64,000 bases of DNA from Phormidesmis sp963710175. GTDB lineage: Bacteria > Cyanobacteriota > Cyanobacteriia > Phormidesmidales > Phormidesmidaceae. Location: NCBI GenBank assembly GCA_963710175.1, contig CAVPZC010000002.1, positions 1,302,001 to 1,366,000 of the forward strand, read 5' to 3'. The notes beneath the pieces were generated by a model that was given only the letters and a program-made list of their open reading frames with translations, did no database searches and was not told the origin of the DNA. The position numbers were made by a program, and so were the translations under genes. Below, one piece after another: positions 51,936 through 60,412 of this stretch (positions are counted from its first letter, which is position 1; every line of letters begins with the position of its first letter).

Positions 51936-53258
51936 CTAGACCTCATCGGCCTTGTATTTACCGCCCTTCTCAGGATCAGACCAGTCACAGGCAAAGCCTT
52001 TCGTATCGGCTACGTACTGGTTCCAGGGCACAGGCTCAACCGGCCCATCCGTAGAAGAAACAATCTCAAAGAGACCGTCATCGCGCACTTCACCAATGCG
52101 AACTGTCTTAGAAATGTGGTGGTTGGGCTGCATGGTCACCGTCCCCTCAGGCGCATCAAAGGTCTGGCCGTAAGCCGCCTCACGCACCGCCGGAATATCG
52201 GTTGTACCGGCTTCTTCTACTGCCTGCGCCCATAGATACACCATGATGTAAGCGGCTTCCATTGGGTCATTCGTCACCCGATCTTCGCCGTACTTCGCTT
52301 TAAAGTCGCTAACCCACTGCTCGTTCTCGGGGCTCTCTACTGTTTGGAAGTAGTTCCAAGCAGCGTAGTGGCCGGTCAAGAACTCAGGGCCAATTTGCCG
52401 GACTTCTTCTTCAGCAATACTTACCGACATTACCGGGTACTTATCTGGCCCCATACCAGCACTCTTCATCTGCTTAAAGAGGGCGACGTTGCTGTCTCCA
52501 TTTAAGCTGTTAAAGATGACGCCACCATCAGGCAGTGCCTGCTTGATTTTATTGATAATCGGGGTGACTTCAGCGTTGCCTAGCGGCAGATAGTCTTCAC
52601 CAACGGTAGTGCCGCCATTAGCTTTGAGCTGCTCTTTAATAATGTTGTTTGCCGTGCGCGGGAAAACATAGTCAGAGCCGACAAGGAAGAACTCTGTGCC
52701 TTTATTCTCCAGCAGCCAGTCTACAGCAGGCTCAATTTGCTGGTTGGGCGCAGCGCCTGTGTAAAAGATATTTTGAGAGCATTCCTGGCCCTCGTACTGA
52801 ACGGGATACCAAAGCATGTGCTGCTTTTCTTCGAAGACGGGCAGCACGGCTTTACGGCTAGCGGAGGTCCAGCAGCCAAAGACGACAGCTACTTCATCCT
52901 GGTCGATTAGCTTCTCTGCTTTCTCGGCAAACGTTGGCCAGTCAGAAGCGCCGTCTTCTTTAACAGCGACAATCTGCTTGCCGAGTACACCGCCGTTCGC
53001 ATTGATTTGTTCAATGGCCAGCTCCTCAGCGTCAACCACGGTGGTTTCGCTGATGGCCATCGTGCCGCTCAAGGAGTGCAAAATGCCGACCTTGATGACA
53101 TCATCACCGCCACCGGCAGCAACCTCTGTCGATTCACCGCTTTCGGTATCGGCTGCGGTAGTGGTACCTTCTTCAGGCGCGCAGGCCTTTAAAAAGACGC
53201 TAGCACCAGCGGCGGCGGTACCGTATACCAAAAATTTACGTCTGCCAATTCTTGTCAT
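51936..53258 (-). CDS. urtA: Urea-binding lipoprotein UrtA
   Basis: A 440-residue solute-binding protein. The N-terminus TRIGRRKFLVYGTAAAGASVFLKAC has a twin-arginine signal and a lipobox-like cysteine (C26), followed by a flexible acidic linker. The binding domain has IKVGILHSLSGTMAISE, VVFGCWTSASRKAVLPVFEE and LWYPVQYEGQECSQNIFYTGA, all strongly typical of UrtA and FmdD-type proteins. It is the first gene of the operon and has its own NtcA-type promoter. Confidence 0.97.
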   Translation of the reverse strand: MTRIGRRKFLVYGTAAAGASVFLKACAPEEGTTTAADTESGESTEVAAGGGDDVIKVGILHSLSGTMAISETTVVDAEELAIEQINANGGVLGKQIVAVKEDGASDWPTFAEKAEKLIDQDEVAVVFGCWTSASRKAVLPVFEEKQHMLWYPVQYEGQECSQNIFYTGAAPNQQIEPAVDWLLENKGTEFFLVGSDYVFPRTANNIIKEQLKANGGTTVGEDYLPLGNAEVTPIINKIKQALPDGGVIFNSLNGDSNVALFKQMKSAGMGPDKYPVMSVSIAEEEVRQIGPEFLTGHYAAWNYFQTVESPENEQWVSDFKAKYGEDRVTNDPMEAAYIMVYLWAQAVEEAGTTDIPAVREAAYGQTFDAPEGTVTMQPNHHISKTVRIGEVRDDGLFEIVSSTDGPVEPVPWNQYVADTKGFACDWSDPEKGGKYKADEV

Positions 53259-53407
53259 TAGCTAATTCTGGACTCCCTAAATCACGCTTAATACATTCAT
53301 GTCTTCAGTATGGATAGCAGCTTTTGATTGCGCTAAGTTTTCACATTTGCGACCTCAGAGAGAGGTCAAACAAGCAAAGAGCCGGTACTTTTACTGATTT
53401 TGAAGGT

Positions 53408-53449
53408 ATCGTATGGCCCAGCCATGGCCAAAGTTGTATCTTGCGATAC
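53408..53449 (-). promoter_or_regulatory. NtcA-activated promoter of urtABCDE
   Basis: The sequence GTATCTTGCGATAC (53436-53449) is a perfect GTA-N8-TAC box and almost fully palindromic. Read toward urtA, it is followed after exactly 22 bp by TACGAT (53413-53408), a TAN3T -10 box. That is the canonical layout of class II NtcA promoters. Transcription would start near 53401, giving a leader of about 143 nt before urtA. The urt operons of other cyanobacteria are NtcA-dependent. Confidence 0.85.
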
Positions 53450-53570
53450 CAAAAATAAAAGCTTTGGCGCTCTGACGCGCCGGTGCGCAATATTGTTTTG
53501 GGATGCCGAGAGCTTGTGCAGGGTGTGGGGCGATAGAATACAAGCCGTTAATTACGTTAGATTACTGCCC

Positions 53571-54065
53571 ATGCATCCTAACCCCATTCCTCCTGGCCCT
53601 GATCAAGAATCCGTATGGGATTATACTCGGCCTCCCCGGGTTGAAGAGGTGACTAAGCATATTAGAGTTATTTTCAACGATAAGCTGATTGCTGATACCT
53701 ACCGTTCTAAAAGGGTTCTAGAAACCAGTCATCCTCCTAACTACTATATAGCGTGGGATGACATCAAGAGAGAGTATCTAACGCCGAGTGCTCACTCTAC
53801 CTACTGTGAGTGGAAAGGACGGGCCAATTACTACACGCTTCACGTGGGCGATCGCCAGGCCATAAACGTTGCCTGGGACTATCCGGAGATCGTTCCTGCA
53901 TACGAAGAACTCAAAGGGTACGTGGGATTCTACCCTGGCCCGATGGATGCCTGCTACGTCGATAGCGAGAAAGTGCAGCCTCAAGCTGGCAGTTTCTATG
54001 CCGGATGGATTACTGCCGACATTGTTGGCCCGTTCAAAGGTGGCCCTGGTTCTTGGGGTTGGTAA
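53571..54065 (+). CDS. DUF427 domain protein
   Basis: A 164-residue protein with two DUF427-like motifs: VWDYTRPPRVEEVTKHIRVIFNDKLIADTYRSKRVLETSHPPNYYIAWDDIKREYL and the C-terminal YCEWKGRANYYTLHVGDRQAINVAWDYPEI... GYVGFYPGPMDACYVD. Proteins of this type are small and common in cyanobacteria with unknown activity. The ATG at 53571 is preferred over upstream TTG/ATG codons that overlap the NtcA promoter region. The IS630 element begins 24 bp after its stop. Confidence 0.88.
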   Translation: MHPNPIPPGPDQESVWDYTRPPRVEEVTKHIRVIFNDKLIADTYRSKRVLETSHPPNYYIAWDDIKREYLTPSAHSTYCEWKGRANYYTLHVGDRQAINVAWDYPEIVPAYEELKGYVGFYPGPMDACYVDSEKVQPQAGSFYAGWITADIVGPFKGGPGSWGW

Positions 54066-54165
54066 GCAAGACGGTTTCTATCTAGCCTAGTGCAGCGTCA
54101 GGACTAAGAATAAGGGTTGGCAAGAGTGTTGTAATGGGGGATGGGATAAAGCGAACAAGGGCTTT

Positions 54166-54609
54166 ATGCAAAAACGATACATCGTCCGATTGAGTGAATC
54201 AGAGAAGAGTGAACTGCACGAAGTCATCAAACGGCTGAACGGTAGCAGCCAAAAAGTTCGTCGTGCGCAGATTTTGCTAAAGGCGGATGCCGAAGGGCCG
54301 AACTGGACAGACCAGTCGATAGCCGAAGCCTTCAACTGTCGGCCCCAAACTGTGGAAAATATCCGCCGACGGTTGGGAGAACATGGCTTTGAGGCGACGC
54401 TGAATGGGCGAAAACGCAGCGCGCCCCCGACAGCCAAACTGCTGGACGGTGCCCAAGAAGCTCAGGTGATAGCGATGCGCTTAGGCTCACCGCCGAAAGG
54501 TTATGCCAACTGGTCATTGCGGCTGCTAGCACGCAAAGTCGTTGAGCTTGAGATCGTTGAGACTGTGAGCCACGAAACGGTGCGGCAAACACTGAAAAAA
54601 ACGGTATGA
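54166..54609 (+). CDS. IS630 transposase, first frame
   Basis: A 147-residue N-terminal part with two helix-turn-helix regions (ELHEVIKRLNGSSQKVRRAQILLKA; DQSIAEAFNCRPQTVENIRRRL) and the linker that leads to the catalytic domain (SHETVRQTLKK). Before its end a run of seven A (54595-54601) allows slippage to the -1 frame, which continues in the second frame. Confidence 0.9.
   Translation: MQKRYIVRLSESEKSELHEVIKRLNGSSQKVRRAQILLKADAEGPNWTDQSIAEAFNCRPQTVENIRRRLGEHGFEATLNGRKRSAPPTAKLLDGAQEAQVIAMRLGSPPKGYANWSLRLLARKVVELEIVETVSHETVRQTLKKTV
54594..54609 (+). promoter_or_regulatory. Probable -1 translational frameshift site in IS630
   Basis: The zero frame reads CTG AAA AAA ACG GTA TGA. Slippage on the A7 run gives GAA AAA AAC GGT ATG ACC, which joins the two halves as LKKNGMTNRK. 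The ATG of the second frame overlaps the TGA (ATGA), so reinitiation is an alternative. Confidence 0.7.
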
Positions 54610-55301
54610 CCAATCGCAAGATTGAGTATTGGGTGATTCCGCCCGACGCGGATGGCGAGTTTGTGGCCCACATGGAAGAAGTGCTGGATACCTACCAGCG
54701 GCCCTACGACCCGAAGTGTCCTGTCATTTGTATGGATGAGCAGCCGGTGCAGTTGCTCAAAGAAACCCGACGACCGATCAAGGCGACTAAAACGCATGGC
54801 AAGCGGATTGACTACGAATACGAGCGAGCGGGCACAGCCAGCATCTTTATGTTCACTGAACCGGCAGCCGGCTGGCGACAGGCCACGGTGCGGCAGCGAC
54901 GGACAAAGACCGATTGGGCCACCGAAGTCGCTAGTCTGATGGAGGGCCGATACGCTGACCGCCCACTCGTCAGGTTAGTGTGTGACAATCTCAACACTCA
55001 TACCAAGGGAGCTTTCTATGAGACCTTTGAGCCCGAACGGGCGCGTCAGCTCGTGCGGCGCATTGAGTTTGTCTACACGCCGAAGCATGGCAGTTGGCTG
55101 AATGTCGCAGAGAACGAGCTGAGCGCGATGACCCGTCAATGTGTTGACGGTAGACGATTCGAGGATATCGAAACCATCCGCAGCGAAATTGCCGCTTGGT
55201 CAACTGATATCAACAACACTCAACGAGGGGTTGACTGGCAAATGAAAGTTGAGGATGCTCGGTGTAAACTGATTTCCATTTACCCTCAAATTAAGCTCTG
55301 A
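54606..55301 (+). CDS. IS630 transposase, catalytic frame
   Basis: A 231-residue DDE domain. The first aspartate is in CPVICMDEQPVQLL, the second in LVRLVCDNLNTHTKGAFYE and the glutamate in TPKHGSWLNVAENELSAM. These are the exact motifs of the cyanobacterial IS630 group. The domain is complete to its end (IYPQIKL). Confidence 0.93.
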   Translation: MTNRKIEYWVIPPDADGEFVAHMEEVLDTYQRPYDPKCPVICMDEQPVQLLKETRRPIKATKTHGKRIDYEYERAGTASIFMFTEPAAGWRQATVRQRRTKTDWATEVASLMEGRYADRPLVRLVCDNLNTHTKGAFYETFEPERARQLVRRIEFVYTPKHGSWLNVAENELSAMTRQCVDGRRFEDIETIRSEIAAWSTDINNTQRGVDWQMKVEDARCKLISIYPQIKL

Positions 55302-55317
55302 CGCTCCACTAGCCGTG

Positions 55318-55360
55318 CCAAATTATTTGTCATCTAGGTTGTGTCAAATTATTTGTCACC
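55318..55360 (+). repeat. Repeat cluster 1: two CAAATTATTTGTCA sites
   Basis: CAAATTATTTGTCA occurs at 55319-55332 and 55345-55358, 26 bp apart, the second preceded by TGT. The pattern of AT-rich cores bounded by GTCA/TGAC is like the TnsB-binding sites at the ends of Tn7-like and type V-K CRISPR-associated transposons of cyanobacteria. Confidence 0.5.
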
Positions 55361-55488
55361 TAATCTACAACTATTGGCACACAAGCTTTTTGGCTTGATA
55401 AGCTTTGTGGCGAACCAAGTGACTTGAGCGCTTTTTAAGTCTATGCAAGTGACTGAAAGCCTCATGTAGTAATGACTGCATCGCTTTA

Positions 55489-55532
55489 TGTCATTTAATC
55501 TGACACAAACGGTCATTTAATTGACACTCGAC
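55489..55532 (-). repeat. Repeat cluster 2: two TCATTTAAT-type sites
   Basis: TGTCATTTAATCTGACA (55489-55505) and GTCATTTAATTGACA (55512-55526) lie 21 bp apart, followed by CTCGACA at 55527-55533. Read on the minus strand it starts TGTCGAGTGTCAATTAAATG, which looks like a transposon terminus beginning with TGT. It faces cluster 1 at a distance of about 130 bp. Confidence 0.5.
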
Positions 55533-55818
55533 AGCAGTTGTCGCGAGGTGTTGTCGTCAATCGGCTCGCTGGGCATCAGGAGCTGCTGAAGGCATCGCGT
55601 CAGCGGTAACGGTGGATTGAGAGATCGCCACCATCGACCAGGCGAAGAGACTGACACTCGCAAGGCGTAAGTAGTTAGTTTGGGGGTAACTGCTGAGAGT
55701 TGCGATCGCTACCAGTTCAATCAAGCACAACTGGTGATACTGGTAAGGTATGAGGGTTTGCTAAGAAAGGGCGACCGTACTGGCAGCAAGCAATCGAGAG
55801 TAACAACGTAAACAGCAG

Positions 55819-55848
55819 TTAAAAAGCCCCTACCCCAGTAGAGGCTTT
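55819..55848 (-). terminator. Terminator after the PTPA-sorted protein gene
   Basis: AAAGCCCCTAC (55823-55833) and GTAGAGGCTTT (55838-55848) pair at 10 of 11 positions. On the minus strand the stem is followed by TTTTTAA. It lies 24 bp past the stop of the minus-strand gene at 55872. Confidence 0.75.
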
Positions 55849-55871
55849 GAGAATTTGAAAGGTACTGGCGA

Positions 55872-56450
55872 TTAAGCCTCGTCTACTGTCTCTTGCTTCC
55901 GCTTGCGTAGAGCCGCCACACCCATGCCAACTAGACTAGGGAGCAAAGCTGGAGTAGGGACAGCGGTTGGGTCAGCTACTGTTGCTTCATAAAAACCACT
56001 AGCATCTATGGAGGGCGTGAAGGCTTGGAAGGCGGCTTCATCTTCTATAAATAGCGTACCTACATCTTTCGAAAAGATAATAGAACTACCGAAATTTAGC
56101 CTTCTGGTTCCTCCAAAGTTCGCAATCCGAACGAGTACGTCAGGAAAAACAATATTATCATTACCAAAACTTTCGCTACCAATATTGAGCGCAAACTGGT
56201 AGTTCGGGAGTGAAGTAAGGGCGAAGTCACCATCGCCAGGGTCGCCATCGAAGCTGAAAGTTCCGTCTCCTACAGTGACAAGCGGGGCTTCAGACGGACG
56301 AACATTAAACGGGAGATCATCATACGACTGAAAAGCATCAAACTGAAAATTAAAGGATAACGCTTGAGCTTCAGGTGCAAAAGAGCCGAACGTGACCGCT
56401 GTAGCCATTGCACCCACAGCAACGGATATTAGGCGTTTAGAGCTAAACAT
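55872..56450 (-). CDS. Secreted protein with PTPA/PEP-CTERM-type sorting signal
   Basis: A 192-residue exported protein. The signal peptide is at 1-30 (KRLISVAVGAMATAVTFGSFAPEAQA). The mature part is beta-rich with no known catalytic motif (GDGTFSFDGDPGDGDFALTSLPNY). The C-terminus VPTPALLPSLVGMGVAALRKRKQE has the proline-rich motif, hydrophobic helix and basic tail of cyanobacterial PTPA-CTERM proteins, which are handled by an exosortase-like system. A terminator follows. It is probably a cell-surface or sheath protein. Confidence 0.85.
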   Translation of the reverse strand: MFSSKRLISVAVGAMATAVTFGSFAPEAQALSFNFQFDAFQSYDDLPFNVRPSEAPLVTVGDGTFSFDGDPGDGDFALTSLPNYQFALNIGSESFGNDNIVFPDVLVRIANFGGTRRLNFGSSIIFSKDVGTLFIEDEAAFQAFTPSIDASGFYEATVADPTAVPTPALLPSLVGMGVAALRKRKQETVDEA

Positions 56451-56755
56451 AAAATATGCTTCCTATTTTTTTATTGAGGGTAGAAGCACACATTAATTCT
56501 TAAACACTAGCAAGAATACGCCTCTCCACAATGCATAAAATAGGTTTCAGAATAGGGTTAACTGAATTTTTATCCTTACACCCTAAGCCTGCCTGCTAAA
56601 CTTCACAAAAAACTGCCCTCAATGCTGTTAACGATAGTGCAGGGGCCATCTTTCATTCGTACGCAGCTTTAGCAGCCTATACAGCCATTCTTCTGCTTAT
56701 GCTCTACTTGCGTCATCTCAGCAACTAGGGTAATCGGTTTCACCTAGTTCTAATG
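56451..56755. other. Gene-free stretch left of ISAs1
   Basis: About 300 bp without any credible gene or repeat. It presumably carries the promoter of the PTPA-sorted protein; no clear boxes were recognised. Confidence 0.4.
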
Positions 56756-57987
56756 CAGGGCTATTTCATTCTAAAGAGCTGCTTGAGGGCATCTAGTCCA
56801 AACTGACAATAACGCTGAGCTTGAGCCATGTTCGTGAAGCCGTTGCCTCTGAAAACGTTGAGCGTGAAATTACGAGCGACTGCAAAGTTCTGTGGCAGTT
56901 GATGCATCCGAATGCGTGAGGCATCTTCACCTTGGGTGACATCACGCACATAGTGCACTTTGTTCTCTACTCCCCAATAGCCTCGAATTCTGTTGGCAAT
57001 AGCGGCAACCGGTTCGATAAAAGAAGCCACGTAGTAGCGGGTTTCCTGAGAATAGCGCTCGTGCCCACCGACCTTGAAGCGCCGCTCGCTGTCTACGCGA
57101 ACGAGCGTTTCGAGTCCTGGCCAGGGTTTGATGTTCTCTAACTGCTGGCAAAGGCTGACGACTCGCTTTTCCCAGCGCCCGTGACCTTCATTGATGTCAG
57201 TGTGAACCTGCTGTGCGATAAAGTGAGTCTCCACGTCTTTGAGCAAGTTGCCCTGATTGCCTTTGAGCGCACCGAGATAGTGGTTGCCGCTATCGACAAT
57301 CAGCTGACATGTTTTTTTGGGTGCTAATGGCATCAAAGGCAATCACGACGCCTTTGAGCGCAAGCTGCTCAATGAATTCTGGTAGCGCCTTAATCTCGTT
57401 AGTTTTGCTATCGACCTGATGGGGTTCGAGAATCAGCCCACGCTCAACAATGTAGGCGCTCACCAGCAGAATAGCCGGATGGGGCGGTGACTCAGGGTTG
57501 TTAGTCTCTATCTGATACGACCCACGCAGTTGCTTCCCATCCATTGCTAGTGTCTCTCCCGGTAACGGCTCGATATCAAAGAATCGAGCCAGGGCCGCTG
57601 AGTACTGTTTGTAGTCCAGCCTCAACAACACCCGCCGAATAGTGCTGTAGGAAGGCAGCCTTTGTTTGGGTGGATTGAATAGCTCTATCAGTTCCGTTTG
57701 GTAGCTTTTGAGCCAGTCCCCTATCGCCAGAAAGCCTTGGTTCCCTGCCGCTATAGCCAGCGTGAATAAGGCCAGACATAGCGCGATATGATGACGCTTC
57801 CCCAGGCTATGGCGCGCGTCGGGTATCTCTGAAAAGACGGCTATAATCTCTAGCTGCTCACAGGTTGAGGTTGAGTAATCGTTGACAGCAGCAGCAGGTA
57901 CCGTTTTCGTAGGTAGTCCCAGAGCAATCCGATGAAAGGGCTGGTACCTTAACGTTATCTCATTTGGTCGAAAATGAAATAACCCTG
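56756..57987 (-). mobile_element. ISAs1-family insertion sequence, frameshifted
   Basis: A 1232-bp element with inverted ends: CAGGGCTATTTCATTCT at 56756-56772 and its counterpart CAGGGTTATTTCATTTT, read on the minus strand from 57987, match at 15 of 17. No convincing target duplication is visible. A single broken transposase gene fills it. Confidence 0.85.
56761..57900 (-). pseudogene. ISAs1-family (H-repeat type) transposase, frameshifted
   Basis: The reconstructed protein runs from EIPDARHSLGKRHHIALCLALFTLAIAAGNQGFLAIGDWLK through MDGKQLRGSYQIETNNPESPPHPAILLVSAY and TQK(T)CQLIVDSGNHYLGALKGNQGNLL to the end NRIRGYWGVENKVHYVRDVTQGEDASRIR, all typical of ISAs1. At 57312-57318 a run of seven T (seven A in the gene) has one base too many and breaks the frame. 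No good start codon is found for the N-terminal part, which reads open to about 57950. Confidence 0.85.
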
Positions 57988-58110
57988 GGGTAATATGATT
58001 ATCTCTCCACGGGCATTTTCTGGAATACCTTTTTCAAAGATGCTTTTTAGCCGAACCGCTGCTTTAAACTCTTGAAGGTCTTCGGTGCCTAAAATTCTGA
58101 CTGTAACCAT
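57955..58110 (-). CDS. Small gene truncated by ISAs1
   Basis: A 51-codon frame with AGGA about 10 bases before its ATG. The first 41 residues (MVTVRILGTEDLQEFKAAVR... GIPENARGEIIIL) look like a normal protein. The rest (PQGYFIFDQMR) is encoded by the end of the insertion sequence. The original gene was therefore probably cut by the insertion. I recognise no family. Confidence 0.45.
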   Translation of the reverse strand: MVTVRILGTEDLQEFKAAVRLKSIFEKGIPENARGEIIILPQGYFIFDQMR

Positions 58111-58399
58111 ATCTTTGTGTTCCTAAGAGTCCGCATAATCGTAATTATTTTGTGGGATCAAATTAGCATCGGAGCTATCCATTTTGGGGCAGATGAAGAT
58201 GAGCGCGGGAAATCTCTTCACTAATCATAATCAAAACTAATGATGTTAGGTAATGCCGACATTGATGCGGACGGTTGACGCCGCAAGCAAACCTAGCTGT
58301 CACCATACAACCCTAAGTCCAGACAGGCCATTTATACTATCTCTGAAGACGAAATGTAGCAGTGGATTGAGTATAGCGACCAGGGAAGATGGATACTGG

Positions 58400-60136
58400 C
58401 TAAAAGAGAAAATATCGCTGGGCCATCGGCAGTACGTCTGCCGGTTCGCAGGTGAGCAGCTTGCCATCTACCCGCACTTCAAAGGTCTCGGGCTTCACCT
58501 CAATATTGGGCGTCAGGCCATTCAGCTTGAGGTCTGACTTTTTCACCTGGCGGGTGTTGAAGACCGGACGCAGCCGCCGCGCATCTAGCCCAAGCTGACT
58601 AGCGATGTCACGATCCATTGCCGCCTGGGAGACAAACGTGTAGGCCGTGCTGCCTATTGCCTTCCCGTAGCTGCCAAACATGGGCCGCATGTGCACTGGC
58701 CCTGGCGTGGAAATGCTGGCATTGGCATCCCCCATTTGCGCCCAGGCGATAAAGCCGCCCTTCACCACGATATCCGGCTTTACGCCAAAGAATGCCGGAT
58801 TCCAGAGACACAGGTCGGCGAGTTTGCCTTCCTCTACTGAACCAATGCAGTGCGATATACCGTGGGCCAGAGCCGGGTTGATCGTATACTTGGCGACATA
58901 ACGCTTGGCCCGGAAATTGTCGTGGGTTTCACTCATATTCTCGGGGTCGGGCAGCAGTCCTTTTTGCACCTTCATTTTGTGCGCGGTCTGCCAGGTGCGG
59001 GTAATCACCTCGCCTACCCGGCCCATTGCCTGCGAGTCGGAGGCGATAATGCTCATTGCGCCCATATCGTGCAGCAAATCTTCAGCGGCGATAGTTTCTC
59101 GGCGAATGCGAGACTCTGCAAACTTCACGTCCTCTGGAATGTTCTTATCCAGGTGATGGCACACCATCAGCATATCCTTGTGCTCGTCGAAAGTGTTGAT
59201 GGTGTAGGGACGGGTGGGATTTGTTGAGGCAGGTAGAACGTTGTTGTAGCTGCACACCGTAAGAATGTCAGGAGAGTGTCCGCCGCCTGCGCCTTCGGTG
59301 TGGAAAGTGTGAATGACGCGGTCTTTAAAGGCGGCAACAGAAGTTTCAACAAATCCGGCTTCGTTCAGTGAATCGGTGTGAATGGCGACCTGCACGTCGT
59401 AGTCGTCAGCGACCGAAAGGCAGGTGTCAATGGCAGCGGCAGTGGTGCCCCAGTCTTCGTGCAGCTTCAGGCCCATTGCGCCTGCCTGCACCTGAGCGAT
59501 CAGTTCGTCTGGCTGGCTGGAGTTGCCTTTGCCCATGTAGCCCAGATTTACCGGAAAGGCTTCGGCGGCTTCCAGCATACGGTGAATGTTCCACGCGCCG
59601 GGGGTGCAGGTAGTAGCGAGGGTGCCCGTGGCCGGGCCGGTGCCGCCGCCGAGCATGGTGGTGACGCCTGAGGCGATCGCCACCTCTATCTGCTGCGGAC
59701 AAATAAAGTGAATATGCGAATCAATCGCCCCTGCTGTCAGAATTTTGCCTTCGCCCGCGATAATCTCTGTGCTGGGGCCAATGATGATATCAATATCGTT
59801 TTGCGTGTAGGGGTTGCCCGCTTTGCCTAGCTTGACGATATTGCCATCCTTGATCCCTACATCGGCTTTGACCACACCCCACCAGTCGAGAATCAGCGCA
59901 TTAGTAATCACCAGATCCACCGCGCCATTTTCCCTGGAAATAGGGGATTGGCCCATGCCGTCGCGAATGACTTTACCACCGCCAAACTTCACTTCGTCGC
60001 CGTAGTAAGTGCCGCCGTAGGTGGTGAGATCTTGTTCGACTTCTATAAATAGCTCTGTGTCGGCCAAGCGGAGGCGATCGCCCACCGTCGGCCCAAAAGT
60101 ATCTGCGTAGTCGCGGCGGCTAATATAGTTGCTCAT
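58400..60136 (-). CDS. ureC: Urease alpha (catalytic) subunit
   Basis: A 578-residue enzyme that hydrolyses urea to ammonia and carbamate. All active-site residues are found: H141 and H143 (DSHIHFI), the carbamylated lysine K224 with H226 (GLKLHEDWG), H253 (AIHTD), H279 (HTFHTEGAGGGH), the flap C326-H327 (MVCHHLD) and D367 (IIASDSQAMG). It is a little longer than the usual 567-572. No ureA, ureB or accessory genes lie next to it, so they must be elsewhere, as is often the case in cyanobacteria. Confidence 0.97.
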   Translation of the reverse strand: MSNYISRRDYADTFGPTVGDRLRLADTELFIEVEQDLTTYGGTYYGDEVKFGGGKVIRDGMGQSPISRENGAVDLVITNALILDWWGVVKADVGIKDGNIVKLGKAGNPYTQNDIDIIIGPSTEIIAGEGKILTAGAIDSHIHFICPQQIEVAIASGVTTMLGGGTGPATGTLATTCTPGAWNIHRMLEAAEAFPVNLGYMGKGNSSQPDELIAQVQAGAMGLKLHEDWGTTAAAIDTCLSVADDYDVQVAIHTDSLNEAGFVETSVAAFKDRVIHTFHTEGAGGGHSPDILTVCSYNNVLPASTNPTRPYTINTFDEHKDMLMVCHHLDKNIPEDVKFAESRIRRETIAAEDLLHDMGAMSIIASDSQAMGRVGEVITRTWQTAHKMKVQKGLLPDPENMSETHDNFRAKRYVAKYTINPALAHGISHCIGSVEEGKLADLCLWNPAFFGVKPDIVVKGGFIAWAQMGDANASISTPGPVHMRPMFGSYGKAIGSTAYTFVSQAAMDRDIASQLGLDARRLRPVFNTRQVKKSDLKLNGLTPNIEVKPETFEVRVDGKLLTCEPADVLPMAQRYFLF

Positions 60137-60412
60137 TACTAAGGAATAACCGGATAAAGTTTAGTCAGGCTCATAGTAAGGGCAAAGGCCCATCGCCTAT
60201 AAACATACCTTCGCGATAATCCATATGTCTATCGGCTACATAGCTACTGCATGGAGAGCAGCCTTTAAGCTTTCACAGCGAACTCAGAGCGGATACCGTG
60301 CAGCGGGTCGCAGCGTTGGGTGCCAGCATTGTAATCACTATCTATCCGGTGGGTGCATACGATCACTAAAAACTGTTCACACTGCACTGCACATTAAAGA
60401 AAAGCCAGGCGA

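Larger units (their letters stand above)
54090..55309 (+). mobile_element. IS630-family insertion sequence
   Basis: A 1220-bp element between TA dinucleotides (54088-54089 and 55310-55311), as expected for IS630/Tc1 elements. The ends are inverted: GTGCAGCGTCAG at the left and CTGACGCTCCAC at the right, matching at 11 of 12 and with scattered matches further in. It has two overlapping frames joined by a frameshift site. If it is removed with one TA, the DUF427 gene's downstream region joins the transposon-end-like repeats at 55318. Confidence 0.9.
55312..55871. other. Gene-free region with transposon-end-like repeat clusters
   Basis: No gene is seen in 560 bp. The left half holds two clusters of AT-rich repeats with GTCA/TGAC borders (55318-55360 and 55489-55532). 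The right half (55540-55800) resembles no family I recognise, and a terminator lies at 55819-55848. Confidence 0.5.

Noticed and set aside
53259..53407. A second NtcA site closer to urtA
   Set aside because: No other GTA-N8-TAC was found in this stretch; the site at 53436 alone has the right spacing to a -10 box.
58253..58537. A 94-codon plus-strand frame overlapping the end of ureC
   Set aside because: Half of it is antisense to ureC and there is no family signal.
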